NCBI GenBank assembly: GCA_020346825.1 | Contig: CP070791.1 | Location: forward strand, 380,699 to 387,308 | Source: Candidatus Bathyarchaeota archaeon | GTDB taxonomy: Archaea; Thermoproteota; Bathyarchaeia; Bathyarchaeales; Bathyarchaeaceae | Direction: 5' to 3' | DNA: 6,610 nt | Shown: one piece after another, positions 5,397-6,610 of the stretch | Layout: the number at the start of each line of letters is the position of its first letter | Numbering within the stretch: position 1 is the first letter of the stretch | Notes under the pieces: model-generated | Database searches by the model: none | The model's input: only the letters and a program-made list of their open reading frames with translations | What the model was told of the DNA's origin: nothing | Translations under genes and position numbers: made by a program

Positions 5397-5413
5397 GAGG
5401 GGTGTAGGCTACG
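5397..5413 (+). promoter_or_regulatory. Shine-Dalgarno site pointing at an ACG codon
   Basis: GAGGGGTG (5397-5404) is followed after six bases by ACG (5411-5413), in frame with the winged-helix gene. An in-frame TAG at 5405-5407 closes the frame upstream. No ATG, GTG or TTG occurs in frame between that stop and GTG 5441. The site therefore suggests translation from ACG, or an ATG changed to ACG in this sequence. Confidence 0.45.
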
Positions 5414-5440
5414 TCTGAACCCAATAAAGCCGTCTACATC

Positions 5441-5974
5441 GTGGACGACCCTAAAATGATACGATTGCTCGCCGACTTTACGCGAACAGAAATCCTACGT
5501 TTGTTAAGTAACCATCCAATGACAGAGACTCACCTCTCTAAGCATCTAGGTATTACGAAGGCCGCGATTGGCTATCACCTACATCTACTCATGGATGCTG
5601 GGCTAATACACATAGACAAGGTTGAGCCGGAGGAACATGGCATCCTTCAAAAATATTACGCCCCCCTGGCGGTTCTGTTCATCGTCGATCCTGATCGCAT
5701 ACCGCGGGACGTTCAAAGATACTTCATCCAAACACAAATAGAACATCTAAGGGGAATGTTTAGCGTCTTCAGACTATATCACCGCGTTTCTGAGATTTCT
5801 TCAGAAATCTTTGAAAAATTGGCAGTCGCAATGTTAAGACAGCTCAAAGCAGTTGGACAAGAACATACGAAAGATGTTGTACTGGCGGATGCTGAATCGT
5901 TAAGAGTGAAAATCTACGCTGAAGCCCTCTCCAACCTTACAAAGGAAAAGGATTGGCATAGCCTATTTCATTGA
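5441..5974 (+). CDS. ArsR-like winged helix-turn-helix transcriptional regulator
   Basis: Counted from GTG 5441 the protein has 177 residues. Residues 6-75 form the winged helix. Helix 1 is around RLLADFTRTEILRLL, and TETHLSKHLGI (28-38) is the first helix of the turn. TKAAIGYHLHLLMDAGLI (39-56) is the recognition helix and its exit, and IDKVEPEEHGILQKYYAPL is the wing. Residues 77-177 are mostly helical and probably dimerise or sense a ligand. No metal-binding Cys pair is visible, so it is not a typical metal-responsive ArsR. The true start may be ACG 5411, which adds ten residues (TSEPNKAVYI) and has a well-placed Shine-Dalgarno. GTG 5441 has none, and the extension reads naturally into VDDPKMIRLLADF. 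The gene stands alone, bracketed by two copies of the same 14-base palindrome. Its targets are unknown; autoregulation is a reasonable guess. Confidence 0.85.
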   Translation: MDDPKMIRLLADFTRTEILRLLSNHPMTETHLSKHLGITKAAIGYHLHLLMDAGLIHIDKVEPEEHGILQKYYAPLAVLFIVDPDRIPRDVQRYFIQTQIEHLRGMFSVFRLYHRVSEISSEIFEKLAVAMLRQLKAVGQEHTKDVVLADAESLRVKIYAEALSNLTKEKDWHSLFH

Positions 5975-5977
5975 CAT

Positions 5978-5990
5978 TGCGTGTGTGCAT
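5978..5990. repeat. Alternating purine-pyrimidine tract 7 (13 bases)
   Basis: TGCGTGTGTGCAT, starting three bases after the winged-helix stop codon. Confidence 0.55.
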
Positions 5991-6001
5991 CAAACGATTC
6001 C

Positions 6002-6015
6002 CATGCGCGCGCGTG
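6002..6015. repeat. Alternating purine-pyrimidine tract 8 (14 bases)
   Basis: CATGCGCGCGCGTG, 11 bases past tract 7. It shares ATGCGCGCGCG with the two 14-base palindromes but breaks their symmetry at the right end. Confidence 0.6.
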
Positions 6016-6070
6016 AAGGTCAATAAAAAGAAAAATGAATCAACATCACAAATTCTCGAAATCGAAAAAA

Positions 6071-6115
6071 TCTTGAGAACTCAAGAACAAGAGAAGATTA
6101 ACACAAAAATCTTCT
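6071..6115. terminator. Two adjacent hairpins after the winged-helix gene
   Basis: TCTTGAG (6071-6077) pairs perfectly with CTCAAGA (6080-6086). AGAAGATT (6092-6099) pairs with AATCTTCT (6108-6115) around an 8-base loop. The downstream T7 run at 6148-6154 is the nearest U-tract on the transcript. Together they could end the winged-helix transcript, which would then have a 3' tail of up to about 180 bases. A structured small RNA is an alternative that the sequence alone cannot decide. Confidence 0.35.
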
Positions 6116-6167
6116 TCAAGAAAAAAATAAGACTAAAAATCGGGGAATTTTTTTGGAAAAAAGTTCG

Positions 6168-6197
6168 TTGGGTTTTGAGGGTTAAAATTAAACCCCA
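6168..6197. repeat. Second copy of the GGGTTAAAATT palindromic element
   Basis: GGGTTAAAATTAAACCCC at 6179-6196 closely matches GGGGTTAAAATTTAACCCC at 254-272. It pairs with one A-A mismatch in each symmetric half. It is preceded by TTGGGTTTTGA and followed by a CA-repeat and a run of A, echoing the TTGGGT... and ...CCAACACAAAA flanks of the first copy. It therefore looks like a diverged member of a dispersed family and is not a simple chance hairpin. Confidence 0.5.
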
Positions 6198-6213
6198 CAC
6201 ACACAAAAATGAT

Positions 6214-6230
6214 TGCATGCGCGCGCGCAT
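6214..6230. repeat. Alternating purine-pyrimidine tract 9 (17 bases)
   Basis: TGCATGCGCGCGCGCAT is the longest alternating run in the window. Bases 6217-6230 are the 14-base palindrome also found at 5356-5369. A separate ten-base CA-repeat lies just upstream at 6196-6205. Confidence 0.65.
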
Positions 6231-6441
6231 CCAGCAACTTCTACTGGTTCACAAAGGAAATAAGAATTTGATTTTTGGTTCTGAGTGTTAATTATACACA
6301 TATCTTAATATGCGACCAGGTGTATTATATTAACGAGTAGAATTTTAGTAGAGTATTGACGAAATTACCTCAGCGTATTTTGTCTTTCTTCTTGATCATT
6401 CTACTAAGAAAATATAGTGAAAAATGAGGAGGATTGGTAAT

Positions 6442-6610
6442 TTGGCTTTTTCTGGAATTCAATTCAAAATGCGTCAAAAAATCGTGAATAAACTTGAGAA
6501 AGCAGGAGCTATCGGAGAAGAGAAAGCTGTTACGATTGAAGAGGCTGAGTTAGACTCAAAAGAACTACACTGGTTAACCTATTTTGCTGGAGGCTTCCTT
6601 AGCAAAATAA
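6442..6610 (+). CDS. N-terminal fragment of an unrecognised small, probably cytoplasmic protein
   Basis: The frame runs off the window after 56 codons and reads AFSGIQFKMRQKIVNKLEKAG early, later TIEEAELDSKELHWLTYFAGG. The start is ambiguous. TTG 6442-6444 follows GAGGAGG (6426-6432) at nine bases and is my choice. An in-frame ATG at 6424-6426 would add MRRIGN, but it overlaps that same Shine-Dalgarno and has none of its own. ATG 6469 is a third option without a ribosome site. The visible part is mostly amphipathic helix with an acidic middle. There is no signal peptide; the FAGGFL stretch near the edge could begin a hydrophobic helix. I do not recognise a family or function. The coding call rests on the ribosome site, the open frame and a protein-like composition. 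Confidence 0.6.
   Translation, partial: MAFSGIQFKMRQKIVNKLEKAGAIGEEKAVTIEEAELDSKELHWLTYFAGGFLSKI

Larger units (their letters stand above)
5975..6441. other. Long structured noncoding spacer after the winged-helix gene
   Basis: No gene is supported. A 106-codon open frame from TTG 5971 runs through the alternating tracts and hairpins, is Lys-rich and low in complexity, and lacks a ribosome site of its own. The spacer holds three alternating tracts (5978, 6002, 6214), two adjacent hairpins (6071-6086, 6092-6115), a T7 run with pairing A6 (6148-6162) and a second copy of the GGGTTAAAATT palindrome. After 6291 it becomes AT-rich, with TATA-like sequence at 6324-6331 and 6409-6416 ahead of the last gene. 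An 8-bp inverted repeat, AGTAGAAT (6336-6343) with ATTCTACT (6398-6405), lies in the same part. Confidence 0.55.

Noticed and set aside
5971..6291. 106-codon open frame overlapping the end of the winged-helix gene
   Set aside because: It starts at TTG inside the stop region of the previous gene, has no ribosome site, is dominated by Lys/Ile low-complexity sequence and runs through hairpins, alternating tracts and the palindromic repeat.

Overview
The window looks archaeal. I see TATA-box promoters, Shine-Dalgarno-led TTG and GTG starts, two very small zinc-ribbon proteins and a winged-helix regulator of archaeal type. The overall style (AT-rich, loosely packed, with long spacers) fits an uncultured Thermoproteota lineage such as Bathyarchaeia. 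That placement is an impression from protein style and was not tested.

Bases 1-219 hold the C-terminal end of an unrecognised, probably exported protein. It converges on a leftward block of three genes: a GH130-family mannoside phosphorylase-like enzyme (299-1189), a two-CBS-domain protein (1245-1619) and an alpha/alpha-toroid protein with the GY-x-x-DDNARAL motif (1662-2705). Gaps of 42 and 55 bases suggest one transcript, read from a promoter near 2760. A 287-base divergent spacer separates this block from a rightward GT4 glycosyltransferase (2993-4300). From memory, the GT4 and toroid parts are often fused in one bacterial protein. Here they are two divergent genes with a GH130 enzyme alongside, which points to a cytoplasmic module that makes, and phosphorolytically recycles, a mannose-containing oligosaccharide. 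The CBS protein may tie it to energy state. None of the four has an evident signal peptide.

The right half is sparse. It has a leftward CxxC-x17-CxxC zinc-ribbon protein (4413-4646), a rightward 60-residue protein with one membrane segment and a zinc ribbon (5122-5304), an ArsR-like winged-helix regulator (about 5411/5441-5974) and the start of an unrecognised small protein running off the end (from about 6442). The spacers at 4647-5121 and 5975-6441 are unusually long.

The most striking unexplained signal is in the spacers. By eye there are nine alternating purine-pyrimidine tracts of 12-17 bases, most built on CGCGCG, between 2791 and 6230. All nine lie in noncoding DNA. Two share an identical 14-base palindrome and bracket the winged-helix gene. 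A second repeated element, a GGGTTAAAATT...AACCCC palindrome, occurs at both ends of the window (238-284 and 6168-6197). Other points are a near-perfect 11-bp inverted repeat over the predicted start of the leftward operon, and an ACG codon sitting where the winged-helix start should be.
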